A stretch of 64,000 bases of DNA from Lamellibrachia columna (lineage: Eukaryota; Annelida; Polychaeta; Sabellida; Siboglinidae): the NCBI GenBank assembly GCA_963662155.1, contig OY759272.1, positions 43,806,590-43,870,589 on the forward strand, written 5' to 3'. How positions within the stretch are numbered: position 1 is the first letter of the stretch; every line of letters begins with the position of its first letter. The translations under genes were made by a program, and so were the position numbers. Below the pieces are notes generated by a model. The model saw only the letters and a list, made by a program, of their open reading frames with translations, made no database searches and had not been told where the DNA came from. Of this stretch, positions 1 through 16,306 are shown one piece after another.

Positions 1-5104
<5,104 letters not shown>

Positions 5105-5226
5105 TACATACATACATACATACATACATACATACATACATACATACATACATACATACATACATACATACATACACACACAAGCATACACACATACATA
5201 CGTGCATACATACATGCATTCATACC
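5105..5226. repeat. (TACA)n microsatellite, degenerating into CA/CATA
   Basis: Tetranucleotide array that replaces the RT sequence upstream of PVSLTSV on the minus strand, so it marks the 5' truncation point of the CR1 relic. Confidence 0.95.
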
Positions 5227-6234
5227 TATATACACTTGCTGGATTATAATAACATTAAAGTGGGCCAATAAACATTTGAGGCAGCGAACGATGCTGATCA
5301 TGTTCTGAATCCATGGTACGTGAAATTACGCCAATTTCACTCGTCATCATTGATTTTCGACAACCATCGATGGTTATTGTCGTTGGTAATGTTATCCGGT
5401 AGTCTAAGATATATGCAGGAGGATGCATTCTGCACAGCACAGTCGGCTGCTTTGCACAGAGTAATAGTATTTCATCAAGGGTTTATGATGCGTGTATGTG
5501 TGTGTCGGTTCCTAGCACAGTAATTTCCCAGAAAGTGGCCGTCGATTAACGGCTTTGCCTTGGTTTGTATTCGGTGTCTCGAACGAGCACACATAAACTA
5601 TTTTTGAGTATCAGAAAGGCTTTTTTACACACGCAATATACACGCACGCACACTCACACGCACACACACCTGATCGGGTAATGGTTGTTGCTAATTCGAC
5701 ATTGACAATTATGTTTGATCTATTTTAAACATGAAACAGTTTGCACCACATGATGTGATTACTAGTTATGTAGAATCCATGTGCAGTGTTATTTAATGTG
5801 GCTGAATGATGGGCGAATAAGGGACACATAAAGTGTAGTAATATCATCCATATTGAACTGCCTTGAGATATAACCATCTGGTACGCCCTGGGTGACTAGT
5901 TTAATAACACTCAAGAGTCAGTTGTTTGAATACAAAGCTGACTCATACATGATTGTCACATAACACACGTTTATCTGTGCTACTTATGGGCAGTTCAGAA
6001 TGTTCTACTTTTACATATTTGTGCAAAGCGTTCTAATATCCACATAAATAATCATGGCGCAATGCAGTCCGACATCTTGGAAATTCACAATTTCGTGAAC
6101 ACCAATTATCAATATGACACCATATAATTTTTCGAAGAACACACCATCTCTAACATAACTATTGGAGACAAAAGATTGCAAATATATTGTAATGGTTATT
6201 ATTGTTTTACCAGATTGAGAGAAATAGAGAGGGG

Positions 6235-6530
6235 GATATATATATATATGGTGCACGGTTGGAGTGAGGCTGACCACGATGACAACAACTTGCGTCATAG
6301 TTAGGTCCAAGGTTCCTTGTGAGTGGGGAAAAGAACAGGTAGAATCCCTAGAGAAACTCTCGGTATTTTTCAATAAGACCATAAAAATCATACTGAGCTG
6401 GTAGTAGATACATCCCAGTTGGGACTTGGTACAATTCTGGCACAACAGGAGTCTGAAGAAGAGGAAGGAGGTTGTATAGTTGCGTATGCCTACTTGCATA
6501 CGCCCTTCGCATGGGGTGCCGATAAGTTTC
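6235..6530 (+). pseudogene. Gypsy LTR-retrotransposon remnant, copy A
   Basis: Short stretch with the words of a Gypsy pol gene: GGTGCACGGTTG..AGGCTGA (RT palm, end of a DDILVHG-type motif) jumps straight to a segment reading SPVGLGTILAQQESEEE (RNase H start, about 6410-6460). The RT between them, present in copy B, is deleted. This copy keeps about 70 bp (6330-6400) that copy B lacks. Confidence 0.6.
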
Positions 6531-7084
6531 ACCCGTACATCAACGGAAAGTCAAACAAATACTGAGGATTATTCGAAACGTCTTCATCTTGGTATCGGGT
6601 TTTGTCAAATCAGATTATGCTATGCATTTAGTTATGTATTCAGTTAATCGTAATTATGAAATAGAAATTCGGGTTTCGACTTATTTGGTCTTCTATGTAT
6701 TCTTGTCGGATTATGTGTGTCAACCTTCTGTATTGTACATAGTTATTCTAAATTTGTATCCGTCCTTTTTATATATGAACATTATATAGGATTACATGCT
6801 TCATGGAAGTTGCCATGTAACCTTTACGACATATGCTTATTCGATGCCTGGTTTAAGGCAGGGCAGCTTGAACAGTTATCAATGGGCGTCATCGAAATCA
6901 AGTTGTAGAAGCCTACTCACAACGTTTTTGGAGTCTGATTGGGATAAACAAAATTACCTGAAAACCTGCTGAAGTGTCATTATGCCGGGAAACTAATGTG
7001 TAACTAAGATAGGTGATTTTAATGCTGGAAGATAAGTGTTCTTTACTATTTACACTATGATTATCTGAACTGTCTTGTCAACAG

Positions 7085-8686
7085 GCGACATCCTCATGAG
7101 CTGCTACGCATTGGAGGAGATCATGGCAAAGTTTCAGGTCGACATTTGGTCAGCTATTGACTGTCGTATCTACGCGATTGTCCACTACCTGCCGCTCTAC
7201 CTGGGCATCAACTCCATCATGCTGGTAGCCGTCGAACGATTTGTCGCAATCGTCCTTCCAACGCGTTTCCGTGCCTTCGTCGCCCCGGGCAAGGTGAAGC
7301 TTCAACTGACGTTTGTGTGGCTGCTCACCTTCGTTGAACTCATATTCCCATGCAACTATATCGAGGTGAGCTGTATTGCACTTTAGGTAAACACAGGACT
7401 TGTGGAATACAGGATAATATACGTGAATGTACATTCGACTTTGTCCCAAGTAAATAAGGCCTAACATGGTCATGTTACGGTCATGTTACGATGTACATTC
7501 TGCAAACGAACTAATACCATTGCTTCCACTGGACATTAATAAAGGTGCACAGCGCTACATATTTCCATTGAACTAACTTAGTTGTTCGGCTTTGTACGGG
7601 GAGAAAAGACAGCCATGATAAATGAGTAGCTAAACATTTATTACTCAAACATACATTTGATAAGTGTAGTTTTTGTGACTTTAAGTAATGTTTTTTAGAA
7701 GTCGCGGCTTCTCAGTGATACAAGTGAAGTAGCGCAAACGTTGTTGTCTTACTATCCATAAACATGTATACGGTGTAGAAAAAAACATTATTCAAAACTG
7801 ATGGAAAATCGAACGACAGGTGTGTAGGCATTATTGATTTTTTAACCATACATAGAACACAATACAAATGTTACAGATGCAATGTTCGCTACAGTCCTTT
7901 GAAATGAAGACGCTTCAGCCCTGCTAAAATCGATTTTTCAAATATACGAATCATTTTCATGGCCCCCGGGCATAGTAACAACATGTCCCATGCATAACAA
8001 ATACTGATATATGACATTCGAAACACCTAGTCACAAACATTTGTATTACTTAACAACTAACAAGTATGAAGGCCTGTGTAGAGGTTTCAACGAATTCGAA
8101 CCGTTGTACTTCAACAACGGACATATTGTCTTTCATTATGTTACAGAAGGCCTTTGGGTTTGATGGACTTCACTCCTGCACGGTGTACTACAACCCCCGT
8201 CACTATTTCTACATGAGTTTGACGGCGATACTTCTTCCGGCCGTCTTGCTGCTCACACTATACGGCAGCATCGTCGGCGTCGTCGTCCACCGCCAGCGAA
8301 AGGAGAACGCGAGCATCGTTCCTGATCCAGCCGGTGGCGTCGCCTCCGTCCAGTCGACAATGACAAAGGAGCAGGCGGCCCGGCGCCAGAGACGCGCCAT
8401 TCGTGTAGCGGTCACATGCGCTGTAGTCACTATCTTGTTTCTCGTCTGCTGGCTGCCCGTCTGGGTACTCTTTTTCTTGCTCCTGTTCAGGGTAGCTGAA
8501 GTAAACATAACCGTTTACAAGTGGATGGCCGTGTTCATTTACTTTCACCCTTGCATGAACCCAGTCGTCTATTTCATCGTCGACGACCGCTTTCGCTCCG
8601 TCTTTCTGCGCTTCGTTTGTCGGAAGGACACCGATGTCGTTGTCTCTGTACCGACGACGTCCAGTGTAAACAACGCAACTACTTGA
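7085..8686 (+). CDS. rhodopsin-class GPCR, exons 2-3 of paralogue A (5' exon not in window)
   Basis: Two exons with consensus splice sites: 7085-7365 (after ..CAACAG, before GTGAGC) and 8147-8686 (after TTACAG, ending in TGA). The phases match the 281-nt and 540-nt exons of the complete paralogue at 29-41 kb. The first exon gives TM2 (DILMSC), an extracellular Cys, TM3 with LYLGINSIMLVAVERFVAIV (ERF replaces the usual DRY) and TM4. The second gives TM5 with LLPAVLLL, a basic third loop, TM6 with VCWLPVW and TM7 with CMNPVVYF. This is typical of an invertebrate class A peptide-type receptor; the ligand is not deducible. No TM1 exon is seen in 1-7084, so it is either upstream of the window or lost. 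Both exons are open and close to copy B, which argues against long decay. Confidence 0.85.
7366..8146 (+). other. intron 2 of GPCR paralogue A
   Basis: 781 bp with GTGAGC donor and TTACAG acceptor. The matching intron of copy B carries about 5 kb of inserted transposon DNA; this one preserves the pre-insertion site near 8046-8056 (TATTACTTAACAAC). Confidence 0.75.
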
Positions 8687-11059
8687 CTCGTCAACTAAAC
8701 ATTTGGCAAGACAACTCACTCACTCACTTAATCCTCTTCGTTCCCACTGGATCACAAGACACCAACAAATCTCCCCCAGACAGCAGAGTACTGGGCGAGA
8801 CAAACACGCTTTTTATTATGGAAGCTAAATAATTTACACGGGTTGTTACTGCAACAGCGGCAGTAGATATTAATAGTAGCTGAGAAACACGTCATGCGCC
8901 ATACAATCCCTACTATGGTTTGTTCATAGCGCTACATTTGATAATATTGATACAAATACTGCTACTCCCGATACAACTACTACTGCTGCCGCTGATACTA
9001 GGAGCTGCAATTGCTACTGACACTGCTATTATTACTACTAGTAAAACTGCTATTCCCGCTACTGCTACTACTGGTACTGCTACTGCTGTTACTGGCACAT
9101 TTTAATACAGCGCGAATAAGGACTGCTTCCTTCCCTGCCAATATAATTGATAGTACAACAATGGCTGACTATTATATTAATATCCACGATTCTCTTAAGT
9201 TAAATCCGAAATGTGTCGGTTTTGTAATTTTGTTAAGATGATACAGCAAAGCGACAATTTAAAAGTGACGCCGCCGGTATCAGCAATCAGCAGTTCGTTG
9301 GACATTGCTTTGGAGTGAAATGCGTCGATTAACATGTTAGAATCTTGAAAAAGCAACTTTTGTGGTATGTAGATAAGCGTTAAGGTGTTTATTTACTTCT
9401 AACTCAATCATCCGAGCAATGCGTTTACTGCCAACGTGTGCTTTAATAAATACTGGCTAATGGTTTACCGACTAGAATTGTAATAGATGACATTTCGAAT
9501 GCCTCCAATAAAGAGAACATAGTGCAAACTTGCGATAATGAATTGTATAATTAAATATAGGTCATGTTAGGAGTGTATATTTGATGGTCATATCCAAGTG
9601 TCCAGTGATATATAGGTAACATCAGGCAGAAATAGCTACAAAACACAAACATCGAACAGGCCCGATGGAGGACAAACTGCCTCTCACTATCCATCCTGTT
9701 TCCACAGCTACACAGACAGTTGATAGGTGTACATTACGACATCAGGATGCGGGTTCAACAGCAGGAGAATCGGACTAGTGCTCAACTCGGCTGATTCCGA
9801 TAGATTTTGAAGGTTTGTAGATTTCCGAACATTAATAAACTATAAACTGCTTTGTTCACTGTTATATTAAGACATTCAAAACCAAATGTATTTGTTATTA
9901 TGTGATGCATACAGTGTTTGCATATGTTCTTAAGATATGATTATGCAGGTAAACTTGTCAGGGGAAGACAACGTTTCAAAGTTGTTGGTCCGGCTGCCGA
10001 GCAAAGTGTTGAAATGAAGGTCATATATTGTTCCCCGGCATAATTTTTTTGAACACGTTTACTGATGTATCCTGTCTTTTTCAATCTTATTTTCCAATTC
10101 GATGTACAGGACAATTAGTATAAACTCGATAATGCATGGGGTTTTATCAAGAAAATAGCTGCTGGGTGATGCCGAAGTGCAGTGTATTATAATGGAAGTG
10201 CAGTGAATCTACTTTTGTTGTATGAACTTGTCTTGAAACGAATATGTCGTTGTACTTATGTGGATTCGTTCATATGTTTACACCACAACACACACTGGGT
10301 GTTTCATTCGTGGTCCTACAAGTGTACAGTAAATGTGTCACATTTAAAAAAATAGTGTGGATTCATGAGGCAGATGATTCGTGAGGCAGCAATCATACAA
10401 TTAATTGTCCAGATGAGCGGAAAATGAAATGTATCATCATTTTATGAAGATACCTTACCCAAAGGACCTGTTCATAATAAACATTAATATGTGTAACTGT
10501 GGGTGTTCTTAATGGATTCTTGAGGCAACAGCTTTTATTGACAGCACCTGACTTTCATTTATTTTCTATTTTGGCACAACGACAATTTTAAAACTCATAA
10601 TTGTGTCTTCATTATGTCTTCTTAATATTTACACACTAAGATAATGATAATATGCTGATTACCATGCGGTCGTTAAATGAAAATAAAATGAAATAATTAC
10701 AGTGTGGCAGAAAGCTTCCCAGATAAGTGTAGCTTTTGTTGGAAGGGGTGAATTTTAAACCGCCTGTGCGGTCAATTGGACAGGCTACGACGCTAAGGAA
10801 TACCTTTGCAATTTGTATAGTATTATGCAAAATGAGATATATTACGATATATTTCATTTTCAATTTGGATGTAATAATAACCCTTGTGCATTTTTGTTTC
10901 CTTTAATGTATTTTGGTCAGAAAATAAATCCCATCAACAAAGTAAAACAATGATCAACGTAGCCATGTATTCTATGTCTAAACATAATCAGGAAGAGCAA
11001 AGATATCAGCTTCAATTTAAAGTTTAGTCCCTACAGAGAACTATTAGCATCCAACATCC
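8687..11059 (+). other. 3' flank of GPCR A, non-coding
   Basis: Includes a short CACT repeat just after the stop (8713-8729) and a CTG/CTA triplet-rich tract (8945-9100). Alignable by eye to copy B through 43475. No coding region is recognised; short open frames in the triplet tract are repeat artefacts. Confidence 0.6.
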
Positions 11060-12027
11060 TATATGGCTACAAGCTGGTTAACAAATGCACGTATTTGAAT
11101 GCAAATGCAAATGTTTCATTTGATTCAAATGCAAATACAAATGTAATTTTCCAGGAACGTATTCAAATGCAAATGTTTTGGGTACACATGTGTAAATACA
11201 TTTTAATTAATTTAAACTGTTATGGCTTGATAGTAACGTTTTATTTTCTTCGGAGAAAAGAACACAACGTAATGTATACAAACACATTATTAATGAAAAT
11301 GTCTGAAGAATCATATAATGAGTCACCCTGTTCCAGGCCTGCAGAGGTGGTGGAAATGGGAGGGAGGAATAGACAACTGACAGTTTATTATGAACCATGG
11401 CAGGGAATGAAAGGCTAGTCATTCATGTAGGCAAGAATGGAAGGGGAATCCAAGACGATAGACTGTGCACTGGAAGTGTAACTGGGAAGAAAAAATGGTG
11501 GATAATTACATATACCACTAATCATTATATCTGGCTGTAAATATTTAGGGCTGGTATTGCTAATGTTTACTCCCCATAATGAGCTGGCACCCCAACCCAC
11601 CCCAACAGTGCCAACACAAAGGAGTCATTTGTCAGCATTTTTCATTGCACAAGTAATCTATGAAGCCATCAACTATTAGACCAATTATTATTTTCATGTT
11701 GTACGAATAACAGCTCAGGCATTGACCAGATGACAATTGACCAACAGAGCACAATTTCAAAGAGCACGTTGTGAAAGTGGATTCATACGACATACAATGA
11801 TTTCATAATCTGCTGAATATACCACTCACTACAGATAACTTTTTAAAATGGAATGTTGCTTGCAAAAGTGAATACAACCATAATAACCATTCAAAGTGAA
11901 TGTAACAATAATAATCATTCAAAGAATTATGCATGCATTTTAAGGAAGAATTTGAATGGGCATTAATATGTTCAACATTCAAATGCGCATTCAAATGCAT
12001 TTACATTTGTCAATAAGCCTGCTATGG
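11060..12027. mobile_element. hAT-like non-autonomous TIR element, copy A
   Basis: Ends are inverted: AAGCTGGTTAACAAATGCA at the left, and its complement CATTTGTCAATAAGCC at the right. It is bounded by TATATGGC (11060-11067) and a diverged GCTATGGA. Subterminal sequence is packed with AAATGCAAATG words. No transposase. The cleaner copy in duplicate B shows an 8-bp target duplication, which suggests hAT; family assignment is inference. Confidence 0.6.
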
Positions 12028-12078
12028 AAGCCATCTGGATGTTGGGAGCAGACAAAGAGAGGCAACACCCCTTGAAAA

Positions 12079-12174
12079 ACACACACACACACGCGCGCAC
12101 GCACGCACGCACGCACGCTCGCACGCACGCACGCACGCACGCACGCACACACACACAAACACACACACAAACAC

Positions 12175-12218
<44 letters not shown>
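12079..12218. repeat. compound microsatellite (AC)n-(GCAC)n-(AC)n-(TA)n
   Basis: AC and GCAC units to about 12178, then pure TA to 12218. It follows directly on the end of duplication copy A. Confidence 0.97.
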
Positions 12219-12220
<2 letters not shown>

Positions 12221-14020
12221 CTAGAAGTAGCATACGTCGACCAGTGCCAGTGGCTGCCAGTATATACCGGCCGGTTTAAGATGGACGGGCATATATTTTA
12301 TTTAGTAGATTTTGTAACTATGTGAAGTTGGAACATTATTTATAACACTAATTTACAGCACACACTAAAAGTTCATTGGAATATTTCAATTAATGACATA
12401 TAATTATAAGAAAATGCGGGCTGTTTAAAAACGTTTTGCATAGATGCCGACTGGCGTGGCGTTGTGGCAGTGTCACGTACACATTGTTGCGAGATGTAAA
12501 CGAAGTCAAAGGCCGACACCGGTCAAGGTCTGTTTGAACTTGGGATGTCTGACGAAAAAAAGCAACAACATTTAATAGATAGTATCGTACACGAGTAATA
12601 TTGGGGCCGTCGACGGCATCGCGAATGGAGCAGTATTTTATGCTAGGACGATTTATTGGAAGCGGAAAACATAATAATTATTATTATCAATAGACAATAC
12701 GCTAACCGATAGGAATTACCAGGAGAGTTTACACCATCGACATTAATTTGTATGTATATATAATTATAGTAAGTGAAAAGTCTACTATACTGTTATACGT
12801 TATTAATATGCAGTGATTGACAGAAATACGCGGGGCGGTCGCTCAGCCTCAGACACTTCCCTGTATGCCCTTGTCTGTGCCTGTGTGGATTTATTCTTCG
12901 AAACGAACTAATTCACACAGTGGCCGATACATGTTTATGTGATGAAATACCTTTGAAAATATACAATAGTTGTGAGCCGAAGTATTTTAGTTAGAATAGT
13001 TACTAGTAAATTATTTTAGGAATTTTGTGTTTTACAAAACTAAAACCATTTGTCTTCAGAATGTTGCTGCCAGGTCATATATCAGATTGCATAGATCAAG
13101 GGAATGTGTAGATAATCAATTCAACAAGATAATTTGAAAATGCTCACTGTGACAACATGATAATATATTGGTTTACAATATGCTTGCTAGGTGGCGTTGT
13201 TTTCGATTTTAATCATCCGGCTAGACGTAAATATATCGGCTAGATGTAAATATATCAATAAAATGCAGAATTTACGTGTATGCATGTTTGTAAATCAAAG
13301 TTCACCCTTCACCGCACCCTAAATATGAAAAAGTAATGCCGTAAATCAGTATATGTATAGAAAAAGTGTATCAATGCACCGGCGGTGCCATCTAGCAGCC
13401 CAAAAATACAATGAATTGTTGACATCGTCGCACGTGGGGCGTCACTTTGGGGAGTGATGTCCATTACTATCCATAGCTAGCCAAGCCAAATGTTGTCTAG
13501 TAATGTATATAAATGATTAATAAAAGACATACAATTGTTTTTTCGTGAATCAAAGTGAATCCCTGATTTGCGAGAATCATGAAATGTTCACCTTGATAAT
13601 TTGACTAGAAGAAATAATACACTTTCATTTGCTTTACAGGCACACTTTTATTATAGGTTGTCCATGTCAGCTGTTATGGACCGTAATATGCACCCACTAT
13701 AAACTGGTATCTGCAGTACACATGTTGGTCAACTTGCTGATCACAGCGCTACTATCGCCGCCTAACGAGTTCTGGCATTGCTAGTCAATTACACTGTCAC
13801 TGACAGACTAAGTTAGTAGATCTAAGGACCTAGACCTACTCCAGGCGTATATACATATAGCCATGAGGCTACTCCAGGCGGCGGTAGCCTACAGGATAAT
13901 TATAGGGCCTATACTTGTGGGATTCTAATCTGCTGTATGAGATCTAAAATGCGATATTAACCAACAAAACCTGAAACGATTCCTTAACTTATCCTTATTC
14001 TAAATATTATTCGCAGAGCA
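12219..14020. other. intergenic, mostly unassigned, containing one dispersed repeat
   Basis: Apart from the repeat at 12560-12935 I see no gene. 13800-13920 has two near-identical CTACTCCAGGCG words. A GGTGCCATCTAGCAG word occurs near 13385, resembling TGCTGCCATCTAGCG near 17170. Confidence 0.5.
12560..12935 (+). repeat. dispersed repeat, partner of 60050-60400 (inverted)
   Basis: Shares with the reverse complement of 60050-60400 a colinear series: GTACA.GAGT.ATATTGGGGC, AGCAGTATTTTATGC.AGGAC, ATAGGAATT.CC.GAGTGTTTACAC, ATAATTATAGT, GACAGAAATAC.CGGG, AGACACTTCC and GTGTGGATT.ATTCTTCGAAAC. No coding capacity seen. Probably an interspersed element of unknown class. Confidence 0.65.
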
Positions 14021-14024
14021 GCTC

Positions 14025-15196
14025 TGCCAATGACATCACTAAGAGGAGGCAGAGTATGCAACAAAAGAAAGGTAAGTGGAGAGGGAGCGCCAGGTGGTAA
14101 GATAGTAAAGGTTGATGACAGAAGAGAAAGGGGGCAGGACAGGAAAGGAGCTTTACTGGGGAAGGCGAGGAAAGCCCGAGTATTTACGGGGGATTCCATC
14201 ATTAGGAAAGTGGATCAAATTTAGATGATATAACAGTATGCCTACCAGGGGCAAAAATAGAAGTTATAGCAGCAAAGGCAGGACAAGTCATGGGTGGTGG
14301 CTCGGAAGGTGCTGTTCTCGTGCATGTGGGAACGAACAAGGCAGAGACGGAGGGAAGGTCAGCCATCGTTGGTAAGTACAGGAGGTTGATCAAGGTATTT
14401 AAAGAGGCACGAGTTGGACATAACGTATTGTCGGGGATATTACCAATAATGGGAGGCAGGGGTGAGGAATGTAGGAACTGTAGGAGGATGGCGATCAACA
14501 CACAAGTACAGAAGGTATATATGGAGGAGGGAGTAGGCTTCGTAGACATATGGTTAAACTTTGTGGGAAGAGAAGGCACAGGTACCATACATTATTTAAA
14601 CTAGATGCGCAGGTGGAACTGACAGAGAAAAGTCAAAGGAGTACTACTACAAATACACATCCAAAGAAATGTTCACCAATAATTTCAGACAATGAACTTA
14701 AATGTGTATGCTTAAATGCCAGGAGCAGAGTAAATAAAAAAGTGAGTTAGACATTATGGTAGCAGATATTGATCCAGATGTAATAGGCATCAAAGAATCA
14801 TGGGCAAATACAGATATAGTAGATGCTGAATAAGCACTGACAGGCTATGTAATGTTTGGGAAGGATAGACGAGAAAGAAGGGGATGTGGAGTAAATTTAT
14901 ATATTAAAGAATCTATCCAAGCATATGAAATAACACTGAAAAGTTAAGCAGCTTGTGAGGAAGCAATTTGGTATAACATAGTTATCAGGAACTCAACATT
15001 AACAATAGGAATATTTTATCGTAGTCCTAACATAGGACAAGAGGAAGATATAAAATTACAAAAGACGATAAGGGAGGTGAGCAAGGGGGAATGTCTTATG
15101 ATGGGTGATTTTAACCATGGCCATATAGAATGGGAATCATTAGAGAGTGCTGGAGGTGGCGACCATCAGTTTCTACTTCTAACACAAGATAACAAT
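14025..15196 (+). pseudogene. CR1-like element: ORF1 GDSL-esterase domain and start of ORF2 endonuclease
   Basis: 14040-14600 reads as the C-terminal SGNH/GDSL-esterase domain found in ORF1 of some CR1 elements: GDSIIRKVDQI (14190-14222), EGAVLVHVGTNKAETEG (about 14308-14350), VLSGILPIMGGRGEE, NCRRMAINTQVQK and EEGVGFVDIWLNFVGR. The stop after VDQI and a frame change break it. From 14690, NELKCVCLNARSRVNKK begins the ORF2 endonuclease, followed in shifted frames by DPDVIGIKESW, YVMFGKDRRERR, GIFYRSPNIGQEEDIKL and ECLMMGDFNHGHIEWE (to about 15170). At 15196 the sequence turns back on itself into a minus-strand ORF1 copy. Several stops and frameshifts; non-functional. Confidence 0.8.
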
Positions 15197-15918
15197 TTTA
15201 TCCACTTTCCTAATGATGGAATCCCCCATAAATACCTGGGCTTTCCTCGCCTTCAACTATGATACTACATCAGCAAAGCTCCTCTCCTGTCGCACACTAT
15301 GCCCCCTTTCTCTTCTATCATCAACCTTTACCACCTGGCAATCCCTCTCCACTCACCCGCTTATCTCTCTTTTGTTGCATACTCTGCCTCCTCTCATCTT
15401 TCTTCTTCTGATCTACAGTCTTCTCCTTTTCTCTATTCTTGTTATCCTCGACCATCCTGCCACCTGATAATCCCTCTACACACACTCGTTTATCTTCCTT
15501 TTGTTGCACATTCTTCCTTTTTTGCATCTTTCTTATTCTTACCAGATTTCTCCCTCACATTGCCACTGCTCTGTTTTCACTACCTCTGATCTCCTCGTTC
15601 TCACCGCTTCTGCTTTCCTCGTTCTCACCGCCTCTGCTCTCCTCTGTCTCACCACCTCTGCTCTCATCATTCTCCCCACCTCTGCTCTCTTCTTTCTCAC
15701 CCTGCCCTGTCATCATCAAAATCATATGCCTTAACTCATTTACCTGCTCCTGCAGATATTTCACTGTCATTAATCCCCCTACACTCGAAATGAAAATCAT
15801 CTGCCTGCACCGCTGCCCACGAATTTGTACACCCGGATTTTGCAAAGCCTACCCATCTGTCGCAGCGAGAGCATGTCAAATTACGTTTCGCTTTTACTTG
15901 GCGTTTCCACGGCGCCAT
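15197..15918 (-). pseudogene. CR1-like ORF1 N-terminal part, inverted copy
   Basis: On the minus strand an ATG at 15918 opens MAPWKRQVKAKRNLTCSRC, a Cys-rich zinc-finger-like head (CSRCDRWVGFAKSGCTNSW). A coiled-coil-like stretch and an acidic 8-residue repeat of GGENEESR type follow (about 15579-15710). Then come KRDKRVSGEGLPGGK, RKARVW-like and GDSIIRKV-like words down to 15197. Bases 15197-15395 are the near-perfect inverted partner of 14035-14225. Frameshifted near 15550 and 15830. Confidence 0.75.
15579..15710 (-). repeat. 24-bp coding minisatellite in CR1 ORF1
   Basis: About five imperfect 24-bp units encode Gly-Gly-Glu-Asn/Thr-Glu-Glu-Ser-Arg on the minus strand. Confidence 0.8.
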
Positions 15919-16149
15919 GTTAGAAATTCAATTTATATTTGTTTATATTCCGTTTATATTCAATTTATACTACATGAGGAAACAAAAAACTCACTTATCC
16001 GACGGGGCAAGGCCGAGGCCAGGTTATTCTTCATAAAAAGTTGGCTGCATCTTAAGCTACTACTGCGGGATGGTGGATGAAAGCTAACCCCCCAGGCCTG
16101 TTTGCTTCCCTAGGGGCCCAGCGTTCATAGTTTTTGTGCGACCGCTTTG

Positions 16150-16306
16150 CGCTTAAAGCCTTTCCCGCTCTGACTAACGTGACCTCCTTAAACACTTCAC
16201 CGCCCACTCGACAGTTCTGCACTTAAAACTTGTCACGCTCAGTACGATGTGTCACGCTGAGTACGTTGAGTCACGTTAATCAGAGCGGGACAGGTTTTAA
16301 GTACAG
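16150..16306. repeat. foldback (inverted repeat) cluster
   Basis: CTGCACTTAAAACTTGTCAC (from 16217) pairs with the stretch GGGACAGGTTTTAAGTACAG ending at 16306. A second inner-outer pair is CCCGCTCTGACTAACGTGAC (16166-16185) against GTCACGTTAATCAGAGCGGG (about 16270-16289). TGTCACGCT/GAGTAC words repeat in the loop. Could be a foldback transposon end or a recombination product. Confidence 0.7.

Larger units (their letters stand above)
5258..12060 (+). repeat. segmental duplication, copy A
   Basis: Colinear with 30603-44310, in the same orientation. Matching landmarks: GGCCAA..GGCGAACGATG at 5261 and 30604; GGTTCCTAGC..AGTAATTTCCCAGAAA at 5507 and 31026; Gypsy-derived GGTGCACGGTTG at 6249 and 32211; GPCR exons at 7085/34486 and 8147/40256; CTATCCATCCTGTTTCCACA at 9689 and 42017; a TIR element at 11060 and 43476. 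The homology ends near GGGAGCAGACAAAGA (12045 and 44295). Copy B is longer because of later insertions. Confidence 0.9.

Noticed and set aside
8913..9105. Val/Ala and Leu/Ile-rich ORFs in the triplet tract
   Set aside because: Low-complexity CTG/CTA repeat; not conserved in frame with copy B.
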